A program made the position numbers and the translations under genes. The notes below the pieces were generated by a model. It saw only the letters and a list, made by a program, of their open reading frames with translations, was not told where the DNA came from and ran no database searches. A stretch of DNA of 64,000 nucleotides from Acidimicrobiia bacterium. Its GTDB lineage: Bacteria > Actinomycetota > Acidimicrobiia > Spongiisociales > UBA5794. The stretch is taken from positions 310,001 to 374,000 of the forward strand of contig JAWKJB010000003.1 of NCBI GenBank assembly GCA_041393965.1, given 5' to 3'. Position 1 is the first letter of the stretch; each line of letters opens with the position of its first letter. Of the stretch, positions 44,228-53,494 are shown piece by piece.

Positions 44228-44632
44228 ATGGCAGATGAGCACACCTTCGTGATGGTCAAGCCCGACGGGGTCGCCCGTCATCTCGTGGGTGAGGTCATCA
44301 GCCGCCTCGAACGCAAGGGTCTTGCGCTGGTCAACATGCAGATGCTGACCATCGATACCGAGCTCGCCGATCGGCACTACGCCGAACATGTCGACAAGGC
44401 GTTCTACCCGGAACTCGTTTCGTTCATCACCTCGGGTCCGGTGGTGGCTATGGAGTGGTCAGGTGAGCGCGCCGTCGAGGTCGCAAGGAGCCTCATGGGT
44501 GTCACCGATCCGGCCGCCGCGGCGCCCGGCACGATACGCGGGGACTTCGGGCTCGCTATCACCGAGAACATCGTCCACGGCTCGGACTCGGTTGCAAGTG
44601 CCGAGCGTGAGCTCGGCATCTTCTTTCCCTGA
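44228..44632 (+). CDS. ndk: Nucleoside diphosphate kinase
   Basis: Balances NTP and dNTP pools by phosphotransfer through a phospho-His. The active-site motif NIVHGSDS contains the catalytic His, and TFVMVKPDGVARH starts the fold. 134 residues, normal size. Confidence 0.97.
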   Translation: MADEHTFVMVKPDGVARHLVGEVISRLERKGLALVNMQMLTIDTELADRHYAEHVDKAFYPELVSFITSGPVVAMEWSGERAVEVARSLMGVTDPAAAAPGTIRGDFGLAITENIVHGSDSVASAERELGIFFP

Positions 44633-44664
44633 CCGGCTTTTCGTTCGATTGGTGGTCCGGTGGT

Positions 44665-44670
44665 TACACT
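44665..44670 (+). promoter_or_regulatory. Possible -10 for the mre operon
   Basis: TACACT at 44665-44670, 25 bp before the mreB ATG. No convincing -35. Confidence 0.3.
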
Positions 44671-44694
44671 CGGGCCCAACAGTCCGGAAGACAC

Positions 44695-45726
44695 ATGAAC
44701 AGCCTTCTCTCATTTGCTGGCCGCGATATGGCGGTCGACCTGGGCACGGCCAACACCCTCGTTTTCGTCCGCGGACAGGGCATCGTGCTCAACGAGCCAT
44801 CGGTCGTTGCCATGAACACCCGCGACAACCGCCCACTCGAGGTCGGGATGGCCGCGAAGCGGATGATTGGACGGACACCGTCGTACATCCAGGCGATCCG
44901 GCCTCTCCGTGACGGCGTCATCGCGGACTTCGATGTCACCGAGAAGATGCTTCGGTACTTCATCGACAAGGTCCACACGGGTCGTTTTGCCGCAAGGCCA
45001 CGGATCGTCATCTGCGTCCCGTCAGGAATCACCGCTGTCGAGCGAAGAGCGGTCGAGGAAGCGGCGTATCACGCCGGAGCGCGTCGTGCCTACACGATCG
45101 AAGAACCGATGGCGGCGGCGATCGGCGTCGGTCTCCCTGTCCACGAGCCCACGGGCTCGATGGTGGTCGACATCGGCGGTGGAACGACCGAGGTGGCCGT
45201 CATCTCGCTCGGGGGGATCGTCGTTTCGAAGTCATCGCGTATCGGCGGCGATGAACTCGACGAGGCGATCATCCAGTGGGTCAAGAAGGAATACAGCCTC
45301 ATGCTCGGTGAACGGACTGCCGAGCAGATCAAGATGGCGATCGGGTCCGCATGGCCATATGCGGACGAACCTGCCGCTGAGGTTCGAGGGCGCGATCTCA
45401 TCACGGGGCTTCCGAAGACCATCGTGCTGTCAAGCGCCGAAGTGCGCGAGTCGATCGAAGAACCCGTTCAGTCCGTTGTCGATGCGGTCAAGTACACCCT
45501 CGACAAGACACCTCCTGAATTGGCTGCCGACATCATGGAGCGTGGCATCGTCCTCACGGGGGGCGGCGCCTATCTCAAAGGGCTCGATGTTCGGATCGCG
45601 CACGAGACCGGCATGCCGATCGTGACGGCCGACCGCCCGCTCCACAGCGTTGTGCTGGGATCCGGGGCGTGTCTCGAGGAGTTCGATGTGCTTCATGTCG
45701 TGCTCCAGTCGTCCGGCCGCGCCTAG
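44695..45726 (+). CDS. mreB: Rod shape-determining protein MreB
   Basis: Actin-like filament protein guiding lateral wall synthesis. MAVDLGTANTLVFVRGQGIVLNEPS, VVDIGGGTTEVAVISLGG and VLTGGGAYLKGLD are the actin-fold phosphate and adenosine motifs. 343 residues. First of mreB-mreC-mreD-mrdA-rodA, a full elongasome operon. Its presence suggests rod growth by lateral insertion rather than solely polar, Wag31-driven growth (inference). Confidence 0.96.
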   Translation: MNSLLSFAGRDMAVDLGTANTLVFVRGQGIVLNEPSVVAMNTRDNRPLEVGMAAKRMIGRTPSYIQAIRPLRDGVIADFDVTEKMLRYFIDKVHTGRFAARPRIVICVPSGITAVERRAVEEAAYHAGARRAYTIEEPMAAAIGVGLPVHEPTGSMVVDIGGGTTEVAVISLGGIVVSKSSRIGGDELDEAIIQWVKKEYSLMLGERTAEQIKMAIGSAWPYADEPAAEVRGRDLITGLPKTIVLSSAEVRESIEEPVQSVVDAVKYTLDKTPPELAADIMERGIVLTGGGAYLKGLDVRIAHETGMPIVTADRPLHSVVLGSGACLEEFDVLHVVLQSSGRA

Positions 45727-45746
45727 GTGGGCGTGCCCTTCCGCTG

Positions 45747-46664
45747 ATGCTCCCCTCCGGGCGCCGAATCACGAGGACGACGATCCTGTTCGCTTCACTC
45801 GTCGCGATCGGCTTCCTCATCGCGACCTTCGATGTGCGCGACGACGGTGACAGCGTCGCCAATGTGCTCCGGGAAGGCACCCAGTCCATCTTCGAGCCGC
45901 TTCAGAAAGCAACCGACTGGGTCGCAAGTCCCGTCGTTGGGTTCGTCGATGGGGTCACAAATCTCGCAGGGCTCCGGACCGAGAACGAACGCCTCCAAGA
46001 CCGTGTGGCCGAGCTCGAAGCCCAGGTGCTCGAATCGACGGCCCTCAAGGAGCAGGTGAGGCAGCTCGAAGCCATCGCCGGGATCGATGCACCTCTCGAA
46101 CTCCCGACCGTCACCGCGAAGATCTACTCGTCGGGACCGTCAGCGTTCGACAATGCCCGGTTCATCGACAAGGGGGCCAACGACGGCATCGCCGTCGGAC
46201 AGCCCGTCATCGACGAGAACGGCCTGATCGGAAGGGTCGATCTCGTGTCGGCAAACGATGCGAGGATCAGGCTCATCATCGATCCCCTTGTGTCGGCTGG
46301 CGTGCGGGTGCAGTCGACGAACGAGACCGGCATCGTGACCGGAAGAGGTGACGGACCGCTTCGGCTCGAGATGTTCAGAGCAACCCTCAGCGTTGCCGCG
46401 GGCGACCTCGTGGTGACCGACGGGACGAGGTTCCCACCCGGGCTGGTCGTCGGGCGCATCACCGAGGATGCAACCGCCGAGGTTGGGTTCGTCCTGCGCG
46501 TCGGTGTCGAGCCTGCGGCAAACCTCTCCCAGGTCGACTATGTGAAGGTGATCATCGGTTGGACGGCGCTCGATGCAGACCTCCAGGACGGAATCATCGA
46601 CACATCGGTCGCGACGACCTCGACAACGACCATCCCGGTCACCACGACCGAGGCGGGTGGCTGA
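45747..46664 (+). CDS. mreC: Rod shape-determining protein MreC
   Basis: Extracytoplasmic scaffold of the elongasome. A TM near residues 9-27 is followed by a coiled coil at 70-105 (RTENERLQDRVAELEAQVLE) and the MreC beta domains (VIDENGLIGRVDLVSANDARI). 305 residues including a Thr-rich end. Stop overlaps the mreD ATG (TGATG). Confidence 0.94.
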   Translation: MLPSGRRITRTTILFASLVAIGFLIATFDVRDDGDSVANVLREGTQSIFEPLQKATDWVASPVVGFVDGVTNLAGLRTENERLQDRVAELEAQVLESTALKEQVRQLEAIAGIDAPLELPTVTAKIYSSGPSAFDNARFIDKGANDGIAVGQPVIDENGLIGRVDLVSANDARIRLIIDPLVSAGVRVQSTNETGIVTGRGDGPLRLEMFRATLSVAAGDLVVTDGTRFPPGLVVGRITEDATAEVGFVLRVGVEPAANLSQVDYVKVIIGWTALDADLQDGIIDTSVATTSTTTIPVTTTEAGG

Positions 46665-47173
46665 TGAGCCGAGCGCGCGTCGCAATCGCATTGCTCGCCG
46701 TGGTCGCGTCTCTCGTGATCCAGACCACGATCTTCGGTGCCTCCGGGATCGAGCCGCTCGGCGTCGCGCCGGCGTTCGTGACCCTGGTCGTGATCGGGAT
46801 CGGGCAGTATGTCGAGGCCGAGTATCACCTCCTCCTCGGATTCACCGCAGGAATCCTTGCGGACCTGATGGGAAGTGGAACGCTCGGTCTGTGGGCAATG
46901 ACCCTCACCGTCGTGGCATACGCCTCGTCGCGGTTGCGGTCCCGATTCAACGAAGGGATCCTGCTTTCGGCAGTCCTCGTGTTCTCGCTCACCCTGCTCG
47001 GTCAGGTCCTGTTCGTGGTGCTCGGGACGCTCTTCGGTCAGAATCTGCTCAAGGACCAGGCGCTCGCAGCAAAGATCATCTTGCCCGCGTTGTGGAATCT
47101 CTTCCTTGCGTGGCCGGTTCTGTGGATTCTGTCGCTCGCCTTCCGTAGACCGAGTCAGGGGTGGGCGACATGA
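46664..47173 (+). CDS. mreD: Rod shape-determining protein MreD
   Basis: 169-residue hydrophobic protein with about five TMs, the usual size and position for MreD. The segment LLLGFTAGILADLMGSGTLG matches the conserved MreD core. Overlaps both mreC and mrdA, so translation is coupled. Confidence 0.9.
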   Translation: MSRARVAIALLAVVASLVIQTTIFGASGIEPLGVAPAFVTLVVIGIGQYVEAEYHLLLGFTAGILADLMGSGTLGLWAMTLTVVAYASSRLRSRFNEGILLSAVLVFSLTLLGQVLFVVLGTLFGQNLLKDQALAAKIILPALWNLFLAWPVLWILSLAFRRPSQGWAT

Positions 47174-49671
47174 CGAGCACCGTGAGGACCGTCGTCATCG
47201 GGTTCGTCTTCGTTGCGCTGCTCGGCGTCCTCGTCCTGCGCTTGTGGACCATGCAGGTCACCGACGCCGCTGCGTACGAGGTCCGCGCCGAGAGCAACCA
47301 GGTGCGGGTTGTACGGACACCAGCCCCACGGGGGGACATCTTCGATGCGAACGGCGTCAAGCTGGCAGGGACACGCTCCGCGCTCGCGGCAGTCGTTGAT
47401 CTCGCCCTCGTCGACGACGATGACCTCGAGATGCTTGCAAGGAACCTTGCGGCCTTCCTCGACGGGGACGCGTCCGAGATCCTCGAAACCCTCGAGGATG
47501 CCGACGGACCCCAAGTGACCGTTGCGGCGGACCTCACCGATTACCAGGCCACCTTTGTGGTGGAGCACCGTGAGGTATTCCCGGGCGTCAACATCATTCC
47601 CCAACCAGTGCGCATCTATCCGCGAGGTGAGATCGGAGCGCATGTGATCGGGTACATCGGGAAGCCGAACGCCGAGGACCTCGAACGCGAGAATGTCAAC
47701 GGCAACACCTTCGTCGGCAAAGCGGGCGTCGAGGCGTATTACGACGACGAACTGCTCGGAACCGAAGGGCTTGTCGAGTATCAGGTCGATGCGAGGCGCA
47801 AGGTTCTCTCCCTGGTGGGGGAGGAAGCGCCGACTGCTGGCGGAAGTCTCGTTCTGACGATCGATGCCGAGGCGCAGGCTCAACTCCAGGCGTCACTGCG
47901 AGACGGCCTCATCCTCGCGAGACGCGACGAGATGGAACAACGCGCCGCCGAACTGTCCAAACAGTCGATAGCCGACCGGCTCGCCGAAGCGCTCGCAGAC
48001 GCCCAGCAGGCAGCCAGGGAACAGGAAGCAGACCGCACCGAACAGGACACGACCGAGCCGGGGACCGCGGAACCGGGTACTGACGACGACGATGTCGCAT
48101 CGCCGGTGGCCGACATCACGATCGATCCTGCCGAGGTCCTTGCTTCGCTGTATCCGGGACTCCCGATCGACGACAACGGTGTCTGTGTGCCGGTCCAGCG
48201 GGTCACCGTTCCACTCGACGGGGACGCGGTCCTGTCGGGCTCAGAGCCACGATTCATCCGACTGGAATCGATCGTCGACACGGACGGTGTCCTCGAGGCG
48301 ACCCTCGCGCTCGGACAGGATCGGTTCACCGTGCGGGACAACCAGTCGTTTGCCTCGACACTCCAGGTCGTCGCCGTTCAAGAAGACAGGGTCATCCTGC
48401 ATCACAAGGACAAGTGGTGTCCGGTTCGGGCCATCGGCACGGTGATTGATCCCAACGACGGGTCCGTTGTCGCCATGGCCTCATATCCCGCGTACGATCC
48501 GGCGGCCTTCGTTGACGGGCTGAGCGATGACCAGTGGGCGGCGTTGACGACCGAGTCGGCATTCCAGAACTTCGCCGTCCAAGGCCTGTATGCCCCCGCT
48601 TCGACTTTCAAGACGGTGCCGTATGTCCTCGCGATGGAGGAGGGGTTCTACCCAGTCGATCGCGGCGCCGGTGACAAGGAGCTCGTCGACGATACCCAAC
48701 CCGCCCCGGCGGAGCCGTTGACGACTCACACGGATCTGTACAACTGCTCGGGGGAGTTTCGGTTCGAGCTCAACGATGGAACGACCCAAAAGAAGCGAGA
48801 TTGGCTTTCACGGGGTCATGGGCCTCTCGACCTGCACGGCGCCCTTGTGGAGTCGTGCGATCTCTACTTCTGGGATGTTGCGCTGCGGTTGTGGGAGGAA
48901 CGCAACGACGAGTCCGGAGTGGACAAGGAGAACCTGCTTCAGGTCTACGCACGGAACTTCGGTTTCGGCACCGCGACCGGCATCGACCTGCCATTCGAGC
49001 GAGATGGCCTTGTACCGGACCGTGCTTGGTTCCAGGCCGAGCAGAGCGCGAACTCGCCACGGGTTCGACCAGACGGCCCATGGGTCGGAGGTGACCTCAT
49101 GGACATCGCGGTTGGTCAGGGGGCGATGCTGACGACGCCGCTCCAGATGGCCAACGGCTACGCCGCCATGGTCAACGGGGGAACGCTGTACTCGCCTCGG
49201 GTCGTTGATCGAATCGTCGACGGCGACGGCAAAACCATCCGAACGATTCCTTCAACGGTGATCCGCAAAGTGGACATGGATCCATCAACAGTGCGGTGGC
49301 TCAGGACAGACCTCCAACGAGTTGTCAATGACCTCGGCGGTCCCGACAACTATGGCGGAACCGGCAAGTCGGCGTTCTACGACCGCAGCGGCCGGAACAT
49401 CTTCGGCGATGGTGTCGACACGATCGGGGGGAAGACGGGCACCGGCGAGGTTATCAAGGCTCCGGATTCCGAGGCGTTCCGCGAGGTCGACAACGCGTGG
49501 TTCATCGGCGTCGCGCCGATCAGCAGCCCCGATTTCGTCGTCACCATCGTGGTCGAGCGCGGCGGGTCCGGCGGCCGAGTCGCTGCACCGATCGCCCGCC
49601 AAGTCCTGCAGTACCTCCTCAATGGTCCCGAAGGTGTGACCGATCTCGCGCCAGGATTGGACGCCGACTGA
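47170..49671 (+). CDS. mrdA: Penicillin-binding protein 2 (elongasome transpeptidase) with a long insertion
   Basis: Class B PBP that cross-links new lateral wall. One N-terminal TM (~7-28), PBP dimer domain, and transpeptidase with Ser478 in STFK, SCD at the SxN position and Lys755 in KTGTGE. At 833 residues it is some 200 longer than E. coli PBP2. The extra sequence lies at about 245-420, with an Arg/Glu-rich helix, an acidic Thr/Glu/Pro stretch and a Cys-containing domain. ATG 47170 overlaps mreD. Confidence 0.93.
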   Translation: MTSTVRTVVIGFVFVALLGVLVLRLWTMQVTDAAAYEVRAESNQVRVVRTPAPRGDIFDANGVKLAGTRSALAAVVDLALVDDDDLEMLARNLAAFLDGDASEILETLEDADGPQVTVAADLTDYQATFVVEHREVFPGVNIIPQPVRIYPRGEIGAHVIGYIGKPNAEDLERENVNGNTFVGKAGVEAYYDDELLGTEGLVEYQVDARRKVLSLVGEEAPTAGGSLVLTIDAEAQAQLQASLRDGLILARRDEMEQRAAELSKQSIADRLAEALADAQQAAREQEADRTEQDTTEPGTAEPGTDDDDVASPVADITIDPAEVLASLYPGLPIDDNGVCVPVQRVTVPLDGDAVLSGSEPRFIRLESIVDTDGVLEATLALGQDRFTVRDNQSFASTLQVVAVQEDRVILHHKDKWCPVRAIGTVIDPNDGSVVAMASYPAYDPAAFVDGLSDDQWAALTTESAFQNFAVQGLYAPASTFKTVPYVLAMEEGFYPVDRGAGDKELVDDTQPAPAEPLTTHTDLYNCSGEFRFELNDGTTQKKRDWLSRGHGPLDLHGALVESCDLYFWDVALRLWEERNDESGVDKENLLQVYARNFGFGTATGIDLPFERDGLVPDRAWFQAEQSANSPRVRPDGPWVGGDLMDIAVGQGAMLTTPLQMANGYAAMVNGGTLYSPRVVDRIVDGDGKTIRTIPSTVIRKVDMDPSTVRWLRTDLQRVVNDLGGPDNYGGTGKSAFYDRSGRNIFGDGVDTIGGKTGTGEVIKAPDSEAFREVDNAWFIGVAPISSPDFVVTIVVERGGSGGRVAAPIARQVLQYLLNGPEGVTDLAPGLDAD

Positions 49672-50840
49672 TGGCCATCGACCGCCGCGACTCGATTCCG
49701 ATCTCGTTCATGCACCGCGAGTTGCCGCTCAAGCCAGACCTCGTCCTCGTCCTCACCTACCTTGCGATCACGGCGATCGGCCTGCTCATGGTGTACTCGG
49801 CAACGGCGCCGGGTCTCGAGAACCGTGGTCTGGATCCGACGACCGAACTCAAAGAGCAGGCCATCTTCGTCGTGATCGGTTTTGTCGTGTTCGGTCTCAT
49901 CTCGTGGATCGACCTGACTGAGATCCGTGGCTTCGTGACACCGATCTATGTGATCTCGATGCTGCTTCTCGTGCTGGTGTTTGTCGTCGGTGACAACGCG
50001 CAGGGAGCGATTCGCTGGATCGACATCGGCTTCCTGCGTTTCCAGCCGTCGGAGGTCGCGAAGGTCGCGACGATTCTCGCCCTTGCATCGGTGCTTGCCG
50101 CCGTCGAGCCGCCTCTGCGGTGGGTCTCCGTTGCCAGGTCGGTGATGCTCGTCGCGTTGCCCGGCGTGCTCATCTTTCTCCAGCCCGACCTCGGAACCAT
50201 GCTTGTGTTCGCGTTCGTGCTGATCACCATGCTGTTCGTGGCGGGCGCGACCGCTCGACAGCTCGCCTTCCTCGCGGTTGTGACGATCATCGGGACGGTG
50301 GGGGTGTTCCAACTCAACCTCATCCAGCAATACCAGATCAACCGGCTGACCGCGTTTGTCAACCCGGGGGCACACGAGTTGAGCCTTTCGTACAACCAGG
50401 TCCAGTCCGAGATCGCCATCGGTTCGGGTGGACTGTTCGGCAAGGGGCTCTTCGAAGGATCGCAAACGAACCTTGAGTTCGTGCCGGTGCAGGCGTCGGA
50501 CTTCATCTTCACCGCGGTTGGGGAGCAATTCGGGTTCATTGGATGCGTCACGGTCATTGTCTTGATCGGGATTCTCCTGTGGCGTCTCCTCCGGATCGCG
50601 CAAAGCGCCAGGAACCGGTTCGGGTATCTCGTCACGATGGGGGTCGCTGCGATGCTTGCCTTTCATGCGTTTGTCAACATCGGAATGACGGTTCGGATCA
50701 TGCCGGTGACCGGGCTCCCGCTCCCGTTCATGTCCTCGGGTGGAACCTTCTTCGTGGTGATGAGTGCTGCGCTCGGGCTCGCGCACTCGTCGTGGATTCG
50801 TCGTCCCCCCGCCCCCGGCGAAGCCCGCCGAGACAGTTGA
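49671..50840 (+). CDS. rodA: Peptidoglycan glycosyltransferase RodA (SEDS family)
   Basis: Polymerises lipid II for lateral wall growth together with PBP2. 389 residues and about ten TMs. Conserved SEDS segments are seen: RWIDIGFLRFQPSEVAK, LIFLQPDLGTMLV, and FMSSGGTFFVVM near the end. ATG overlaps the mrdA stop. Its own TGA stop lies inside a heptamer repeat. Confidence 0.94.
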   Translation: MAIDRRDSIPISFMHRELPLKPDLVLVLTYLAITAIGLLMVYSATAPGLENRGLDPTTELKEQAIFVVIGFVVFGLISWIDLTEIRGFVTPIYVISMLLLVLVFVVGDNAQGAIRWIDIGFLRFQPSEVAKVATILALASVLAAVEPPLRWVSVARSVMLVALPGVLIFLQPDLGTMLVFAFVLITMLFVAGATARQLAFLAVVTIIGTVGVFQLNLIQQYQINRLTAFVNPGAHELSLSYNQVQSEIAIGSGGLFGKGLFEGSQTNLEFVPVQASDFIFTAVGEQFGFIGCVTVIVLIGILLWRLLRIAQSARNRFGYLVTMGVAAMLAFHAFVNIGMTVRIMPVTGLPLPFMSSGGTFFVVMSAALGLAHSSWIRRPPAPGEARRDS

Positions 50841-50860
50841 CAGTGAACAGTTCACAGTAG
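50833..50860. repeat. Heptanucleotide tandem array 3 (4 units)
   Basis: ACAGTTG, ACAGTGA, ACAGTTC, ACAGTAG in phase. Read on the other strand these are the GTTCACT/GTCAACT-type units of array 1. The rodA stop codon spans the first two units. Confidence 0.75.
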
Positions 50861-50870
50861 GATCGCCGCC

Positions 50871-51467
50871 ATGGAGCGACGGGCGGACCAGGGGTGGATC
50901 GAAGTTATCACCGGTCCGATGTTCTCTGGGAAGTCCGAGGAATTGATCCGCAGGGTCACTCGCTACCACCTGGCGCGGATACCAACCCAGACCTTCAAGC
51001 CGGCCCTCGACTCGCGGTACGCCGTGGGGGAGCTCGTCTCGCATTCGCGTATGAGCACACGGGCCCAGCCGGTTGAGGATTCGGCAGAACTGCTGCGGTC
51101 GGTCGACGATCGAACGGTCGTTATCGGCATCGATGAGGCCCAGTTCTTCGACGAAGGGCTCGTCGATGTGGCGGCGATGCTCGCAGGGGCGGGAAAGAAC
51201 CTGATCGTCGCGGGGCTGGATCTTGACTATCTGGGCCGTCCGTTCGAGCCGATGCCATCCCTGATCCTGCGAGCCGAGTATGTGACAAAGGCGCTCGCGG
51301 TGTGCCATCGGTGTGGGGGTCCCGGGCTGTTCACACAACGGGTTGTGCAGTCCGACGAGCTTGTCGTTCTCGGGGCGCTCGACGCGTACGAGGCGCGATG
51401 TCGCCGATGCTACGACCCTCACGAAGCGGAGCAGCAACGGCTCGATGTCGGGGCCATCTCCCCCTGA
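50871..51467 (+). CDS. tdk: Thymidine kinase
   Basis: Salvages thymidine to dTMP. Type II TK: P-loop GPMFSGKSEEL, DEAQFFDEG, and four zinc Cys (CHRCGG ... CRRCYD). 198 residues. ATG 50871 has only a weak SD. Mycobacteria lack tdk, so this argues against a mycobacterial host. Confidence 0.94.
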   Translation: MERRADQGWIEVITGPMFSGKSEELIRRVTRYHLARIPTQTFKPALDSRYAVGELVSHSRMSTRAQPVEDSAELLRSVDDRTVVIGIDEAQFFDEGLVDVAAMLAGAGKNLIVAGLDLDYLGRPFEPMPSLILRAEYVTKALAVCHRCGGPGLFTQRVVQSDELVVLGALDAYEARCRRCYDPHEAEQQRLDVGAISP

Positions 51468-51818
51468 CCGATCCGCGATCTCGGTCGCACATCGAGGAGC
51501 AAAGACCCGGAGTTGGATCCCTCCCTTGTTAGCCTTGTGAGCACCACACCACCTCGTGTGGTCGTCAGATTTCCTATCCAGGACGGGCAATGACCGTCGT
51601 CCAACCGCCAGAGTCGCAAACGCCCGAACGATCTGCTCGGGTGTTGCGGGACTCGCACCCCCTGTTTCACAGTGGCGTGGCCGCTTTTGCCCCGACACCA
51701 CGGCCGATCTCGTATCGGTCGCCTGCACGCTTCGCCTTCACACGCGACGCGGGAAGAGGCTGTCCTGGATCGGATGAAACACATGCCCACCCCATCGGGT
51801 GGTCAAAGGAGTTGATCC
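51468..51818 (+). promoter_or_regulatory. Long leader region upstream of rne with two stem-loops
   Basis: 351 bp without a convincing gene. ACCACAC/GTGTGGT (51543-51562) is probably the tdk terminator. A long hairpin, GAGTCGCAA.CGCCCGA (51611-51627) with TCGGGTGTTGC..GACTC (51637-51654), is the main feature. AAAGGAG precedes the rne ATG by 8 bp. Structured leaders are known to mediate RNase E autoregulation in other bacteria. Confidence 0.5.
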
Positions 51819-53378
51819 ATGGGACTCTTCAGAAAGAAGGCCCCTCGCGTTGTACGCAAGAGCGAAGCGGGGGTCGAGCACACCATCAAGACGGTGAACG
51901 GACAAGAGTTCACCATCCGAAAGCCGGCCACTAGGCCGCAGACAACCGGCGGGACCGCCACAAAGAAGCGGTCCAAGCGGCAGCATCGTCCGACGAAGAA
52001 GGCCGCAGGCTCCCAAACCTCCCCGTCGTCGCGCCCTCAGCGCCGTCGACCGCCCGTCGAGATTGTGGAACCGCCCGAGACGGCGCGCAAGCAGATGCTC
52101 GTACGCAGCAGCCCCCATCAGACACAGATCGTGGTGCTCGAGGGCCCCGTCCTCGTTGAGCATTATGTCGCAAGTTCGGACCGAAAGTCCCTTGTCGGGA
52201 ATGTGTATATCGGCAAGGTGCGCAATGTCCTTCCGGGCATGGAAGCCGCCTTCATCGACTTCGGTGAAGGCAAGAACGGCGTTCTGTACGCAGGGGATGT
52301 CAACTATCGCGAATACGACCTCGATGGCAAACCGAAACGCATCGAGAACGCTCTCAAACCGGGTGACGGAGTTCTCGTCCAGGTCGTCAAGGACGCCATG
52401 GGGCACAAAGGGGCGCGACTCACCAACCAGATCAGCCTGGCAGGGAGATACCTTGTCCTTGCGCCGAACGAGGAAGTCCGCGGCATCTCTCGTCGCCTCT
52501 CCGACGACGAACGTAGGCGTCTGCGTGAGATCGTCGGAGATGTCCGACCGAACGGAACGGGCATCATCGTGCGCACCGCCGCTGAGGGAGCGACTCGTGA
52601 CGACATCAAAGCCGACATCGACCGGTTGAAGGAGATCTGGGACACGATCGACCGCGATCGGACCACGGCCAGCGCACCTGCCCTCATCTACGAGGAGCCA
52701 CCGCTCGTTATCCGTGTCATCCGGGAGCACTTCACGCGGGACTTCAAACGACTCCTCATCGACGATCCCGATACGCATGCCCTCGTCCTCGACTATCTGA
52801 AGGGAACCGAGGCCGATCTCGTCGACAAGGTGAAGCTGTACGACGACGAACTCGCCCTCTTCGAGCGCTATCACGTCGAGGACCAGCTCCGCAAGGCACT
52901 TGATCGCAAGGTTTGGCTCCCATCGGGAGGCCATCTCGTCATCGACAGGACCGAGGCTTTGACCGTCATCGATGTCAACACGGGGCGGTTCGTTGGGAAG
53001 AACAACCTTGAGGAGACCGTCCTCGAGAACAATCTTGAGTCGGCAGAGGAGATCGCACGCCAACTCCGCCTGAGGGATATCGGTGGCATCATCGTGATCG
53101 ATTTCATCGACATGGAGGACCCCAAGAGCCAAGATGCGGTCCTCCTTCGGCTCCGCGAGCACCTCGCGAAGGACAAGACGCGAACCCAGGTGTTCGATGT
53201 GTCCCATCTCGGACTGGTTGAGATGACGCGCAAGAATGTCTCAGCTGGCCTCCTCGAGTCCTTCTCCGAAACCTGTACCCACTGCAATGGCCGCGGCGTT
53301 CTGCTCCACGAGGAGGCTGCTGCCACCGGGGTCCCCGCGCACGACGCCGGAGTCCAAGAGGCAGCGGACGAGCTGTGA
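51819..53378 (+). CDS. rne: Ribonuclease E/G
   Basis: Endoribonuclease for rRNA processing and mRNA decay. The S1 domain is at ~110-200 (VGNVYIGKVRNVLPGMEAAFIDFG), the DNase I-like catalytic part has VIDVNTGRFVGKNN and IVIDFIDME with the metal Asp residues, and the Zn-link CTHCNGRG is near the C-terminus. 519 residues; a basic ~80-residue N-terminal extension precedes the core, as in actinobacterial enzymes. It is followed by rplU-rpmA-obgE. Contains two ACGT words. Confidence 0.94.
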   Translation: MGLFRKKAPRVVRKSEAGVEHTIKTVNGQEFTIRKPATRPQTTGGTATKKRSKRQHRPTKKAAGSQTSPSSRPQRRRPPVEIVEPPETARKQMLVRSSPHQTQIVVLEGPVLVEHYVASSDRKSLVGNVYIGKVRNVLPGMEAAFIDFGEGKNGVLYAGDVNYREYDLDGKPKRIENALKPGDGVLVQVVKDAMGHKGARLTNQISLAGRYLVLAPNEEVRGISRRLSDDERRRLREIVGDVRPNGTGIIVRTAAEGATRDDIKADIDRLKEIWDTIDRDRTTASAPALIYEEPPLVIRVIREHFTRDFKRLLIDDPDTHALVLDYLKGTEADLVDKVKLYDDELALFERYHVEDQLRKALDRKVWLPSGGHLVIDRTEALTVIDVNTGRFVGKNNLEETVLENNLESAEEIARQLRLRDIGGIIVIDFIDMEDPKSQDAVLLRLREHLAKDKTRTQVFDVSHLGLVEMTRKNVSAGLLESFSETCTHCNGRGVLLHEEAAATGVPAHDAGVQEAADEL

Positions 53379-53435
53379 CATTTCGCTCCGCCGAGCCGAT
53401 GTCCTGAACTCCCGGCTCTAAGCGCTCCGGCTCGG

Positions 53436-53461
53436 TACAATTTCGCGACGGTCCCGTCGCG
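53436..53461 (+). promoter_or_regulatory. Promoter -10 and leader hairpin of rplU
   Basis: TACAAT at 53436-53441 is followed by CGCGACGG TC CCGTCGCG (53444-53461), a perfect 8-bp stem at or near the presumed transcript start. It may stabilise the 5' end or bind L21. Confidence 0.4.
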
Positions 53462-53494
53462 GGCCACCCCAATCTCGCAGAAAACGATCACCAC

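Noticed and set aside
51595..51720. tRNA-like fold in the rne leader
   Set aside because: A GGGTGCGAGTCCC stretch resembles a T-arm on the minus strand, but no acceptor or anticodon stem can be paired around it.
49377..51728. 783-residue antisense ORF opposite rodA/tdk
   Set aside because: Highly charged, shadow-type composition; the sense strand encodes clear RodA and thymidine kinase. Long antisense frames are expected at this GC and codon bias.
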